NCBI GenBank assembly: GCA_041744375.1
Contig: JBGTLA010000113.1
Coordinates: forward strand, 1-15,059
Direction: 5' to 3'
Origin: JBGTLA01 sp041744375
Lineage (GTDB): Bacteria > Actinomycetota > Acidimicrobiia > Spongiisociales > ZC4RG35
Length of the DNA: 15,059 bases
The position numbers and the translations under genes are program-made. Positions within the stretch are counted from its first letter, which is position 1, and each line of letters begins with the position of its first letter. Below are positions 6,980 through 13,262 of the stretch, in pieces. Under the pieces are notes generated by a model. The model saw nothing but the letters and a program-made list of their open reading frames with translations. It was not told where the DNA came from and did no database searches.

Positions 6980-7360
6980 ATGAGCCAACCGACATCCGAT
7001 GCCCGCAACGTGCTGGGCGAGCCACTCATGCCGTGTGCTCTCGAACCGCTCACCGGTTTCTTTCGCGACGGGTGCTGCAACACCGGGCCCGAGGATCTGG
7101 GCCGCCACGTCGTCTGTGCCGAGATGACCGAGGAGTTCCTCGCCTTCTCGGCCGCCCGGGGCAACGACCTGTCGACCTCGAACCCGATGTACGGGTTCGA
7201 GGGCCTCCGCCCCGGTGACCGATGGTGCCTGTGCGCCTCACGCTGGCAGGAGGCCTACGAGGCGGGGATGGCTCCCCGGGTCATCCTGGTGTCGACGCAC
7301 GAGGCCGCCCTCGAAGTCTGTGAACTCGAAGCCCTCCAATCCCACGCCATGACTTGGTGA
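6980..7360 (+). CDS. DUF2237 family cysteine-rich protein
   Basis: A 126-residue protein of the DUF2237 family, whose function is not known. Almost the whole length matches the family pattern as I know it: ARNVLGEPLMPC, LTGFFRDGCCNTGPEDLGRH, VCAEMTEEFLAFSAARGNDLST, YGFEGLRPGDRWCLCASRW and a closing THEAALEVCELEAL. Cysteines at 19, 32, 33, 46, 83, 85 and 114 suggest a metal site or redox chemistry, but this is inference. The ATG at 6980 is the only reasonable in-frame start; no ribosome site or clear promoter is visible in the 43-nt divergent gap. The gene lies opposite to its neighbours, between recG and rsmD, which in many actinobacteria are adjacent and co-directional. It ends 26 nt from the convergent recG stop. 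Confidence 0.88.
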   Translation: MSQPTSDARNVLGEPLMPCALEPLTGFFRDGCCNTGPEDLGRHVVCAEMTEEFLAFSAARGNDLSTSNPMYGFEGLRPGDRWCLCASRWQEAYEAGMAPRVILVSTHEAALEVCELEALQSHAMTW

Positions 7361-7386
7361 GCGAGCCAGGTTATGGGCCTGGGAAT

Positions 7387-9558
7387 TCAGCTGACGAACA
7401 GCCAGGCCACTTCTTCGCCCAGGAGGGCTCTGATCTCGGCCACGAGCTCGGGGTGAGCGCTCAGGTCGGGATGGGCGTCGACCAGGGCGAACGCCTCCCG
7501 TCGCGCCGCCACCAACAGGTCGAAGTCGCGCAGGATGTCGGCCAGGCGCAGGTCCGTCATGCCCGACTGGCGCATGCCGAAGAGCGTGCCTTGGCCCCTG
7601 ATTTCCAGGTCGGTGTTGGCCAGTTCGAAACCGTCGGTGGTGGCCACCATGGCCGCCACCCGGGCCCCACCCTCCTCTGTGGTGGGGTCCGAGATGAGCA
7701 CGCACGTCCCGGGATGGCTGCCTCGACCCACTCGCCCCCTCAGCTGGTGGAGCTGGGAGAGGCCGAAGCGATGGGCGTCCTCGATCACCATGACCGTGGC
7801 ATTGGGGACATCGATGCCGACCTCGATGACCGTGGTAGCCACCAGCACATCCAGGTCGCCCTGGCGGAAAGCAGCCATGACGCCTTCTTTTTCCCGGGGA
7901 TGGAGCTGGCCGTGGATGAGACCAACCCGAAGGCCGTCGAGCACGCCGGTGAGGCGCTCGTACTCGGCCGTGGCCGATGCCGCCTCCACCTTGGGGCTGT
8001 CCTCCACCAGCGGGCACACCACGAACGCCTGACGGCCGGCGCCGGCCTCAGAACGCACCAGTTCCCAGGCCTCTTCCTGTCGCTCGTTCGAGATCGCCAT
8101 CGTCGTCACCGGCACCCTCCCGGGGGGCATCTCCTCGATCACCGACACATCCAGGTCCCCGTACAGGGTCATCGACAGTGTCCTCGGAATGGGAGTGGCC
8201 GTCATGATGAGGAGATCTGGGTCGACCTCGTCGGCCTTGGCGCGCAGTTCCACCCGTTGCGCCACCCCGAATCGATGCTGCTCGTCGACCACCGCCGCCC
8301 CCAGGCTGGCGAACTCGACTCCCTCCTGGATGAGGGCGTGGGTGCCGATCACGAGCTCCACCCGGCCTCCCCGGATGGCATCGAGGACCGTTGCCCGGGG
8401 AACGTCTCCGCGGTGGGAGAGGATCGCCCGGCTTCCGGTGAGGAGAGCGACGCGCACCCGGCTCGTGTCGTCTCTTTCTCCGAACAGCGAGACCATGCCC
8501 ATGTCGGCACCGTCGCCTTCCAGCTCGGCTCCCAGACCCGCCTGCTCCAAGAGGTCGACCACCGCCAGAAAGTGCTGTTCGGCCAGCACCTCGGTCGGTG
8601 CCATCACCGCCCCCTGCCAGCCCCCTTCCACTCCCGACAGGAGGGTGGCGACCGCCACCACCGTCTTGCCGGACCCGACCTCGCCCTGGAGGAGCCGGTG
8701 CATGGCGTGGGGGCGAGCGAGGTCGGAGCGGATCTCGCCCAACACTCGCTCTTGGTCGGCGGTGAGGGCATAGGGCAAGCCGGTGATGAATCGCTCCACC
8801 AGACGGCCGTCACCCTCATGGGCGATGCCCCGCGACTCCCGCTCGTTGTGACGCTTCTGGAGTGCCAGCGCCACCTCGAGCCGGAACAACTCGTCGAACA
8901 CCAGCCGATCACGCGCCGGAACGACGTCGTCGGGGGTAGCGGGAAAGTGGATCGCTCCATACGCCCAGTCCCGTTCGGCCACGTCGACCCGCCCCACGAT
9001 CTCGGGCGGCACCGTGTCGCCGATCGGCCGGCTGCGCAGGAGGGCGTTGTGGATCGCCCGGCGCATGACCCCCGGTGTGATCTTCCCCACGGCGGGGTGG
9101 ACCGGAACCACCCGGCCGGTGTCCAATGACTCTTTGGGCGAGGAGAGCACGTCCACGGCCGGGCTCTTCATCTGGAGCTTGCCGTTGAACCGTTCGACCT
9201 TTCCGGAGAGGGCGACCTCGGAGTCGACGTCGAGTTGGCGGGCGCGGAAGGTCTGGTTGAACCACACCGCCTTGATGGTCGACGTTTCGTCACCCACCAC
9301 GGCCTCGACGATCGCCAGCTTGCGACGTGGCCTGCGCATCGAAACCGACTTGACGGTGGCCACCACCGTCACTTCCTGATTGATGGGAACGTCGGTGATG
9401 GCCACGCTACGGGTGCGGTCGATGTAGGTGCGGGGGACGTGGACCAACAGGTCGGCCACCGTGGCGATCCCCACCCTGCGCAGGGCGGCGCCCCGCTGGC
9501 CCTTCAGACCCTTGACTTCCTCCACCGGCACGTCGGCGAGACGCCTCAGTTCGGCCAT
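7387..9558 (-). CDS. recG: ATP-dependent DNA helicase RecG
   Basis: Superfamily 2 translocase that remodels stalled replication forks and branched recombination intermediates. The 723 residues contain an N-terminal wedge/OB region (about 1-200), Walker A in LLQGEVGSGKT (289-299), a DEQH box in VVDEQHRFGV (423-432), MTATPIPRT (452-460), VATTVIEVGIDVPN (573-586), HQLRGRVGRG (604-613) and the RecG TRG motif GFELANTDLEIRGQGTLFGMRQSG (643-666). Between motifs Ia and II, about residues 343-368 (ELEGDGADMGMVSLFGERDD and on) look longer than in E. coli RecG. The ATG at 9558 is 4 nt after the fakA stop, so the two genes are co-transcribed and probably coupled. The 3' end faces the DUF2237 gene 26 nt away. 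Confidence 0.97.
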   Translation of the reverse strand: MAELRRLADVPVEEVKGLKGQRGAALRRVGIATVADLLVHVPRTYIDRTRSVAITDVPINQEVTVVATVKSVSMRRPRRKLAIVEAVVGDETSTIKAVWFNQTFRARQLDVDSEVALSGKVERFNGKLQMKSPAVDVLSSPKESLDTGRVVPVHPAVGKITPGVMRRAIHNALLRSRPIGDTVPPEIVGRVDVAERDWAYGAIHFPATPDDVVPARDRLVFDELFRLEVALALQKRHNERESRGIAHEGDGRLVERFITGLPYALTADQERVLGEIRSDLARPHAMHRLLQGEVGSGKTVVAVATLLSGVEGGWQGAVMAPTEVLAEQHFLAVVDLLEQAGLGAELEGDGADMGMVSLFGERDDTSRVRVALLTGSRAILSHRGDVPRATVLDAIRGGRVELVIGTHALIQEGVEFASLGAAVVDEQHRFGVAQRVELRAKADEVDPDLLIMTATPIPRTLSMTLYGDLDVSVIEEMPPGRVPVTTMAISNERQEEAWELVRSEAGAGRQAFVVCPLVEDSPKVEAASATAEYERLTGVLDGLRVGLIHGQLHPREKEGVMAAFRQGDLDVLVATTVIEVGIDVPNATVMVIEDAHRFGLSQLHQLRGRVGRGSHPGTCVLISDPTTEEGGARVAAMVATTDGFELANTDLEIRGQGTLFGMRQSGMTDLRLADILRDFDLLVAARREAFALVDAHPDLSAHPELVAEIRALLGEEVAWLFVS

Positions 9559-9562
9559 ACCG

Positions 9563-11185
9563 TCACTCGATCGACACCAGGTACGGGTAGAGAGGCTGGC
9601 CTCCGTCGATGGTCATGACCGCCACCAGCGGGTGGGTCTCCGAGAGCCAGGCCCCCAGGGCCTTCGTGTCCGCGGGGGTCGCCCCCTCGCCTTCGAAGAC
9701 GGTGATGAGCTCCGGGGTCGGTGGCATGATCGCCGCCACCAGGCCGCGGAGGGCCGCCCAACGGGAGGAGTCGACCACGACCACGCGCCCATCGGCCACC
9801 CCCAGCCAGTCGCCCTTCCCGATGCTCCAGCCGTCGACGGTGGCGTCGCGCACGGCCTGGGTGACCTCACCGAACTCGATGGCTCCCGCCGCCACCGCCA
9901 TGTCCTCCCACAGGGCGTCGAAGTCGTCCACTCCGGGGACGTAGGCCACCATCGCCGCCAGGCCCTGAGTGAGGCTGCGGGTGGGCACGACCGCCACCTT
10001 CTTGGTGGTCAGGCTGTTGACCTGTTCGGCCACGGGGACGATGTTCTTGTTGTTGGGCAGGATCACGACCGCCGCCGACGGCGCCTCGTCGACCGCCGCC
10101 AGCACCTGCTCCACCGTCGGGTTGGAGGACTGTCCCCCCGCCACGATGCCCTGCACGCCCAGTCTCCGGAACCGTTCCACCAGCCCGGGACCGGTGGCGA
10201 CCGCCACCACTCCCACGGGCACGTCCAAGACGTCGGGGAGGGGGCTGAACCCGCCGGCGGCCACGTCAGCTTCGAGGGCGCCCACCTGTTCGTACAGGTC
10301 GGTGATGCGTATCCCCCGGGGGCGACCAGCCTCGATCCCAACCTCGATGGCCGGGCCGATGTCGTCGGTGTGGATATGACAGTTCCACAGGCCTTCGCCG
10401 CCGACGACCACGATGGAGTCACCCAACTCGGCCCACGAGGCACGAAAGGGATCGAGTGCGGAGTCTTCGGCCTCGAGAAAGAACATGACCTCGTAGCGGG
10501 GGCCATCGATGTCGACGACGGGCCCACCCACCTCGACCCCGACGGCTGAGGCAGTCAACAGATGTTCGGGAAGGAGTGTCTCGGTGTCGGTCACGACTTC
10601 GAGGAACGAGGCCAGGAGGAGGAGAAACCCCGCGCCCCCGGCGTCGACCACACCGGCGTCCTTGAGAACACGAAGCATGTCGGGTGTCCGTTCCAGGGCG
10701 TCCCACGCCTGGCGGTACACGATTTCGAGGAAGACGCTCAGGGCGGAATCGTCGAGATCGGCGGAAGCAGCCGATTCGGCGGCGACGCGCAGGACGGTGA
10801 GGATCGTCCCCTCCACCGGCCGCTCCACGGCCCGGTAGGCGGCGTCGGAAGCGGCAGTGAGGGCCGCCGCCAGGTCCGGGGCGGCGATGTCGGGGCGGGC
10901 CGAAATCGACTCTGACATCCCCCGCAGGATCTGAGACAGGATCACTCCGGAATTGCCGCACGCTCCCACCAGGGAGCCATGCCCCACCGCTTTCGTCACC
11001 TCGCGCATGGTGGTGGCGCCGTCGAGGTGGCGGACGACCGAGTCGATGGTCTGGGCCATGTTCGAGCCGGTGTCCCCGTCGGGCACGGGATAGACGTTGA
11101 GGCCGTTGATCGCCTCTCGGTTGGCCTTGAGGAGGCGCTGATAGACCGAGAACACGTGCTTGAGGTCGGTGGAAGTGAGAGTCAC
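9563..11185 (-). CDS. fakA: FakA-type fatty acid kinase (DAK/DhaL-domain protein)
   Basis: Predicted ATP-binding subunit of a fatty acid kinase, which phosphorylates fatty acid held by a DegV-type FakB to acyl-phosphate. The 540 residues show the FakA plan: an N-terminal DhaL-like kinase domain with INGLNVYPVPDGDTGSN (26-42, Mg-binding Asp36 and Asp38), GACGNSGVILSQILRGM (74-90) and VEGTILTVLRVAAES (124-138); DAGGAGFLLL (181-190); a middle domain with WNCHIHTDDIGPAIE (267-281); and a C-terminal domain with ILPNNKNI (375-382), PTRSLTQGLAAM (401-412) and a QPLYPYLVSIE end. The frame is open 40 codons upstream, but the family start is the GTG at 11185. It has no ribosome site and a TATCCT 7 nt before it. 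The classic actinobacterial order rpmB/fakA/recG is kept, with rpmB divergent. No FakB is in the window. Confidence 0.9.
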   Translation of the reverse strand: MTLTSTDLKHVFSVYQRLLKANREAINGLNVYPVPDGDTGSNMAQTIDSVVRHLDGATTMREVTKAVGHGSLVGACGNSGVILSQILRGMSESISARPDIAAPDLAAALTAASDAAYRAVERPVEGTILTVLRVAAESAASADLDDSALSVFLEIVYRQAWDALERTPDMLRVLKDAGVVDAGGAGFLLLLASFLEVVTDTETLLPEHLLTASAVGVEVGGPVVDIDGPRYEVMFFLEAEDSALDPFRASWAELGDSIVVVGGEGLWNCHIHTDDIGPAIEVGIEAGRPRGIRITDLYEQVGALEADVAAGGFSPLPDVLDVPVGVVAVATGPGLVERFRRLGVQGIVAGGQSSNPTVEQVLAAVDEAPSAAVVILPNNKNIVPVAEQVNSLTTKKVAVVPTRSLTQGLAAMVAYVPGVDDFDALWEDMAVAAGAIEFGEVTQAVRDATVDGWSIGKGDWLGVADGRVVVVDSSRWAALRGLVAAIMPPTPELITVFEGEGATPADTKALGAWLSETHPLVAVMTIDGGQPLYPYLVSIE

Positions 11186-11192
11186 TTGGGCA

Positions 11193-11198
11193 AGGATA
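11193..11198 (-). promoter_or_regulatory. Candidate -10 element for leaderless fakA
   Basis: TATCCT on the minus strand ends 7 nt before the fakA GTG at 11185. There is no Shine-Dalgarno site before the GTG, and a -35 is not convincing. The same hexamer, TATCCT, serves the divergent rpmB promoter 70 nt away. Confidence 0.45.
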
Positions 11199-11243
11199 CC
11201 GGTCCCCGCCCCCGGGGCACGTTCCCCCGGGTTGCGTCGGGAT

Positions 11244-11273
11244 TTCCCACCCCCGGCCCGAGCCAAGTATCCT
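11244..11273 (+). promoter_or_regulatory. Candidate rpmB promoter
   Basis: TTCCCA (11244-11249) and TATCCT (11268-11273) are separated by 18 nt and match the -35 and -10 consensus at four positions or better. Transcription would begin near 11280, giving a leader of about 24 nt that contains GAGGAG at 11288-11293, 10 nt before the rpmB ATG. The GC-rich runs at 11209-11217 and 11224-11231 lie upstream in the shared divergent region. Confidence 0.45.
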
Positions 11274-11303
11274 GGCGGTCGATCCCCGAGGAGTCTCTCT
11301 CTC

Positions 11304-11492
11304 ATGTCGTATCACTGTGAAGTGTGCGGAAAGGGACCCAGCTACGGAAAGTCCGTCAGCTTCTCCCATAAACGCAACAATCGTCGCTGGCTGCCCAACA
11401 TCCAGCGTGTCCGTGTCCGCCACGGCTCCAACACCCGTCGCGCCCGGGTGTGCACGTCGTGCATCCGCGCCGGCAAGATCGAAAAGGCCTGA
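11304..11492 (+). CDS. rpmB: 50S ribosomal protein L28 (zinc-ribbon form)
   Basis: A 62-residue large-subunit protein. The start SYHCEVCGKGPSYGKSVSFSH and SHKRNNRRWLPNIQRVRVR are typical of L28, and both CxxC pairs are present (C5/C8 and C50/C53), so this is the zinc-binding C+ version. The ATG at 11304 follows GAGGAG at 11288-11293 with a 10-nt spacer. It is divergent from fakA and lies 6 nt before a small cold-shock-like gene with which it should be co-transcribed. Confidence 0.97.
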   Translation: MSYHCEVCGKGPSYGKSVSFSHKRNNRRWLPNIQRVRVRHGSNTRRARVCTSCIRAGKIEKA

Positions 11493-11498
11493 CGCCCC

Positions 11499-11717
11499 GT
11501 GTCCCACCAGGGTGTCGTCCAGACCTACGACTCGATCACTGGGGCGGGCGTGGTGATCCGCGACGACGACCGGTCCGAGGTCTACCTGCGCCCGGGCTCG
11601 CTCGCCGGCTCCATCTTCCGCAACCTCCGCCAGGGCCAGCGCATCGTCTTCGAGCTGGTGCACGAAGACGACGCCACCTACGCCACCTCCGTCCGCATCG
11701 GCCAAGAGGCCTACTGA
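11499..11717 (+). CDS. Small divergent cold-shock-domain-like OB protein
   Basis: A 72-residue protein whose pattern fits a single cold-shock/OB fold: GVVQTYDSITGAGVVIRDDD (5-24) at the place of strands 1-2 with RNP1, EVYLRP (27-32) at the place of RNP2, and IFRNLRQGQRIVFEL (39-53) matching the usual FRxLxEGQxVxFE. The aromatic residues of RNP1 and RNP2 that normally stack on RNA are mostly replaced (TGAGVVI where cold-shock proteins have KGFGFI), so nucleic acid binding may differ. The GTG at 11499 lies 6 nt after the rpmB stop and lacks its own ribosome site, so it is probably translated after rpmB. A role close to the ribosome is suggested only by this position. It is followed by a strong hairpin. 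Confidence 0.72.
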   Translation: MSHQGVVQTYDSITGAGVVIRDDDRSEVYLRPGSLAGSIFRNLRQGQRIVFELVHEDDATYATSVRIGQEAY

Positions 11718-11719
11718 GG

Positions 11720-11764
11720 TTTTTTATGACCGAAGCGGGGCGGAATCCGCCCCGCGTCGGTCAT
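11720..11764 (+). terminator. Long hairpin after the rpmB unit, with a T-run on its 5' side
   Basis: T6 (11720-11725) is followed by a nearly perfect dyad. ATGACCGA (11726-11733) pairs with TCGGTCAT (11757-11764), then an A/G mismatch, then GCGGGGCGG (11735-11743) pairs with CCGCCCCGC (11747-11755) around an AAT loop. That gives 17 base pairs with one mismatch. It starts 8 nt after the stop of the cold-shock-like gene and precedes the promoter of the next gene, which fits a terminator. The usual T-run after the stem is absent on both strands, so it would be an atypical, U-less terminator, an mRNA 3'-end stabiliser or a REP-like palindrome. Confidence 0.6.
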
Positions 11765-11801
11765 CACAACCGTGGCCCCGACGCGAGAACCCGGCGGTCG
11801 G

Positions 11802-11807
11802 TATAGT
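11802..11807 (+). promoter_or_regulatory. Candidate -10 element for the Lrp/AsnC-domain gene
   Basis: TATAGT is close to the TATAAT consensus and lies 26 nt before the TTG start, downstream of the hairpin. The -35 region is poor (CCGACG at 11778-11783, 18-nt spacer). This promoter gives a short leader carrying AGGAGG. Confidence 0.45.
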
Positions 11808-11833
11808 CCGAGGCCCGAGACACAGGAGGGCAA

Positions 11834-12067
11834 TTGGTCCAGGCCTACGTGCTGATCCAGACTGAAGTCGGCAAGGCGGCGATCGTCGCCGACGAGGTGC
11901 GTGAGATCCCCGGTGTACAGAACGCCGACGATGTCACCGGCCCCTACGACGTCATCGTCAAGGCTTCCGCCGACGACGTCGACGCCCTCGGCAAGCTCGT
12001 CGTGGCCAAGATCCAGGCGATCGGGGGAATCACCCGCACGCTCACCTGCCCCGTCGTCAACCTCTGA
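11834..12067 (+). CDS. Stand-alone Lrp/AsnC ligand-binding (RAM) domain protein
   Basis: A 77-residue protein that is only the effector-binding and oligomerisation domain of the Lrp/AsnC family, with no helix-turn-helix. The segments AYVLIQTEVGKAAIVADEVREIPGV, DDVTGPYDVIVKA and TRTLTCPVVNL match this group of small actinobacterial proteins almost throughout. Such domains form dimers and higher assemblies that bind amino acids or similar ligands; the ligand here is unknown. The TTG at 11834 is chosen because AGGAGG at 11824-11829 precedes it closely (4-nt spacer) and relatives begin MVQAYVLIQ. Its usual actinobacterial place is between ddl and thiL/rpmB; thiL is missing here. It ends 13 nt from the convergent ddl stop. 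Confidence 0.9.
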   Translation: MVQAYVLIQTEVGKAAIVADEVREIPGVQNADDVTGPYDVIVKASADDVDALGKLVVAKIQAIGGITRTLTCPVVNL

Positions 12068-12080
12068 CCGAAGAGAGAGT

Positions 12081-13163
12081 TCAGCCCAGCTTGGAGGCGA
12101 TCGACCCGGCGCTGCGCAAGGCGGTGCCGTCGGAGCCACCAGTCGAGTAGGCACGCGGGGGCGACGCCAGTGCCTCGGCCACCATGTTCCCGAACAGTTC
12201 CCGCCGTGAGCGAACCGGGTCGATCCACAGGTAGGCCGCCATCGAGCCGGGGATGGTGTTGATCTCGTTGACCCACAGTTCCCCGTCGCGCTCGAGGAAG
12301 TCGATGCGGGCGATACCCCGCACATCAGCCACTTTCGCCACCGTCAGCGCCAGTTCCTGCAGGCGCCCGGCCAGGTGGTCGTCGACTTGCGCCGGCAGCT
12401 CCCGCCCGCCGGAGACCTCTCCACCCCACGCCAGGTACTTCTGGTCGTAGCTGTATATGCCGCTGCCCGCGGCCCGGGCGGGAGCTTCGATGGCCGACAG
12501 CTCCCACGCCGGGTGACGACGCACCGCCAACTGCAGGTCGCGACTTCCCGGCAGGAACGGTTCGGCCACCCCTCCCGCCCCGAAGTACGGCGAAGACCGG
12601 ACCAGGGCGAGCACCGTCTCCCAGTCGTCGGCCACCTCGATGCCGATCGACGAGCCCCCGAACCTGGGTTTGACGATGAACGGCCCCCCGAAGGAGGGCG
12701 GCTTTTCGTCTCCCGTGCCGACGAGGGTTCGGCCCAGGCCCGGCAGGCCGGCGGCGGACATGGCCGCCCCGAACGCGAACTTGTCCATCCCCAGAGCCGA
12801 GGCGGCCTGGTTGGGGCCGGTGTAGCGAAGCGCGGCCAGGTCGAGCGCTCCCTGCAGGGTTCCGTCCTCTCCCGGTCCGCCGTGACAGGCGATCACCGCC
12901 ACGTCGAGGGGTAGCGTCTTGCGCTTGTGCATGAATCCGCCCCCCGGGTGTGCGCACAGCTCCACCGGACGCGACTTGCGCGGCACGCCGTCTACGAAGT
13001 CGGAGGCTTCGGCGTCGGGTTCCACGCGATGCCACTGGCCCGTCTTGGACCAGTACAGCGTGACCGGCTCGGTGTCGAGGGCGCGGGCCACCTGGAGGCC
13101 GGTCAGGATCGAGATGTCGTGTTCGTCGCTCGGCCCTCCGAAGAGGACGGCAGGTTTGCTCAT
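12081..13163 (-). CDS. ddl: D-alanine--D-alanine ligase
   Basis: ATP-grasp enzyme that joins two D-alanines for the peptidoglycan stem peptide, in the cytosol. The 360 residues include the N-terminal VLFGGPSDEHDIS (6-18, with the ligand-contacting Glu14), ACHGGPGEDGTLQG (92-105), the ATP-binding VKPRFGGSSIGIEV (164-177), SYDQKY (238-243, omega-loop tyrosine), RIDFLERDGELWVNEINTIPGS (286-307) with metal-binding Asp288, Glu300 and Asn302. The last 30 residues are Ser/Gly/Ala-rich. HGGPGEDG replaces the commoner HGxxGEDG spelling, which still fits the family. The ATG at 13163 is chosen on the family N-terminus; it has no ribosome site, but TAACAT ends 7 nt before it. It is convergent with the Lrp/AsnC-domain gene and divergent from the response regulator. 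Confidence 0.93.
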   Translation of the reverse strand: MSKPAVLFGGPSDEHDISILTGLQVARALDTEPVTLYWSKTGQWHRVEPDAEASDFVDGVPRKSRPVELCAHPGGGFMHKRKTLPLDVAVIACHGGPGEDGTLQGALDLAALRYTGPNQAASALGMDKFAFGAAMSAAGLPGLGRTLVGTGDEKPPSFGGPFIVKPRFGGSSIGIEVADDWETVLALVRSSPYFGAGGVAEPFLPGSRDLQLAVRRHPAWELSAIEAPARAAGSGIYSYDQKYLAWGGEVSGGRELPAQVDDHLAGRLQELALTVAKVADVRGIARIDFLERDGELWVNEINTIPGSMAAYLWIDPVRSRRELFGNMVAEALASPPRAYSTGGSDGTALRSAGSIASKLG

Positions 13164-13170
13164 GGGCGCG

Positions 13171-13176
13171 ATGTTA
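13171..13176 (-). promoter_or_regulatory. Candidate -10 element for leaderless ddl
   Basis: TAACAT on the minus strand fits TANNNT and ends 7 nt before the ddl ATG. No Shine-Dalgarno site is present and no clear -35 is seen. Confidence 0.4.
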
Positions 13177-13242
13177 TGCCGCTCGTGTCCGAACGAAGCG
13201 GCACCGTCCGACGGCTCCGACATCCCCGGGCGGGGACACCGA

Positions 13243-13262
13243 TGACGCCATACTGACGCCAT
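13243..13262 (+). repeat. Tandem 9-bp direct repeat with 11-bp spacing, candidate response-regulator site
   Basis: TGACGCCAT occurs at 13243-13251 and again at 13254-13262, offset by 11 bp, one helical turn. OmpR/PhoB-family regulators typically bind tandem direct repeats with this spacing. The repeat covers the proposed -10 element and the first codon of the response-regulator gene, so bound protein would block transcription. Confidence 0.45.
13249..13254 (+). promoter_or_regulatory. Candidate -10 element for the response-regulator gene
   Basis: CATACT matches TATAAT at four of six positions and ends 6 nt before the ATG at 13261. There is no Shine-Dalgarno site, so a leaderless start is likely. 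It sits between and partly within the two copies of the TGACGCCAT direct repeat. Confidence 0.35.

Noticed and set aside
7366..7382. CCAGG/CCTGG inverted repeat between the DUF2237 gene and recG
   Set aside because: Only a 5-bp stem with a 7-nt loop and no T-run; not enough for a bidirectional terminator.
7354..9129. 591-codon + strand open frame opposite recG
   Set aside because: The minus strand carries every RecG helicase motif. The + strand product is compositionally skewed and shows no domain; antisense stops are rare at this GC content.
9428..10549. 373-codon + strand open frame opposite fakA
   Set aside because: Antisense shadow of a well-supported fakA, with His/Asp/Arg-skewed composition.
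11209..11231. Repeated CCCCCGGG runs in the fakA/rpmB divergent region
   Set aside because: Simple GC-rich runs without defined spacing or symmetry relative to either promoter; no support for an operator.
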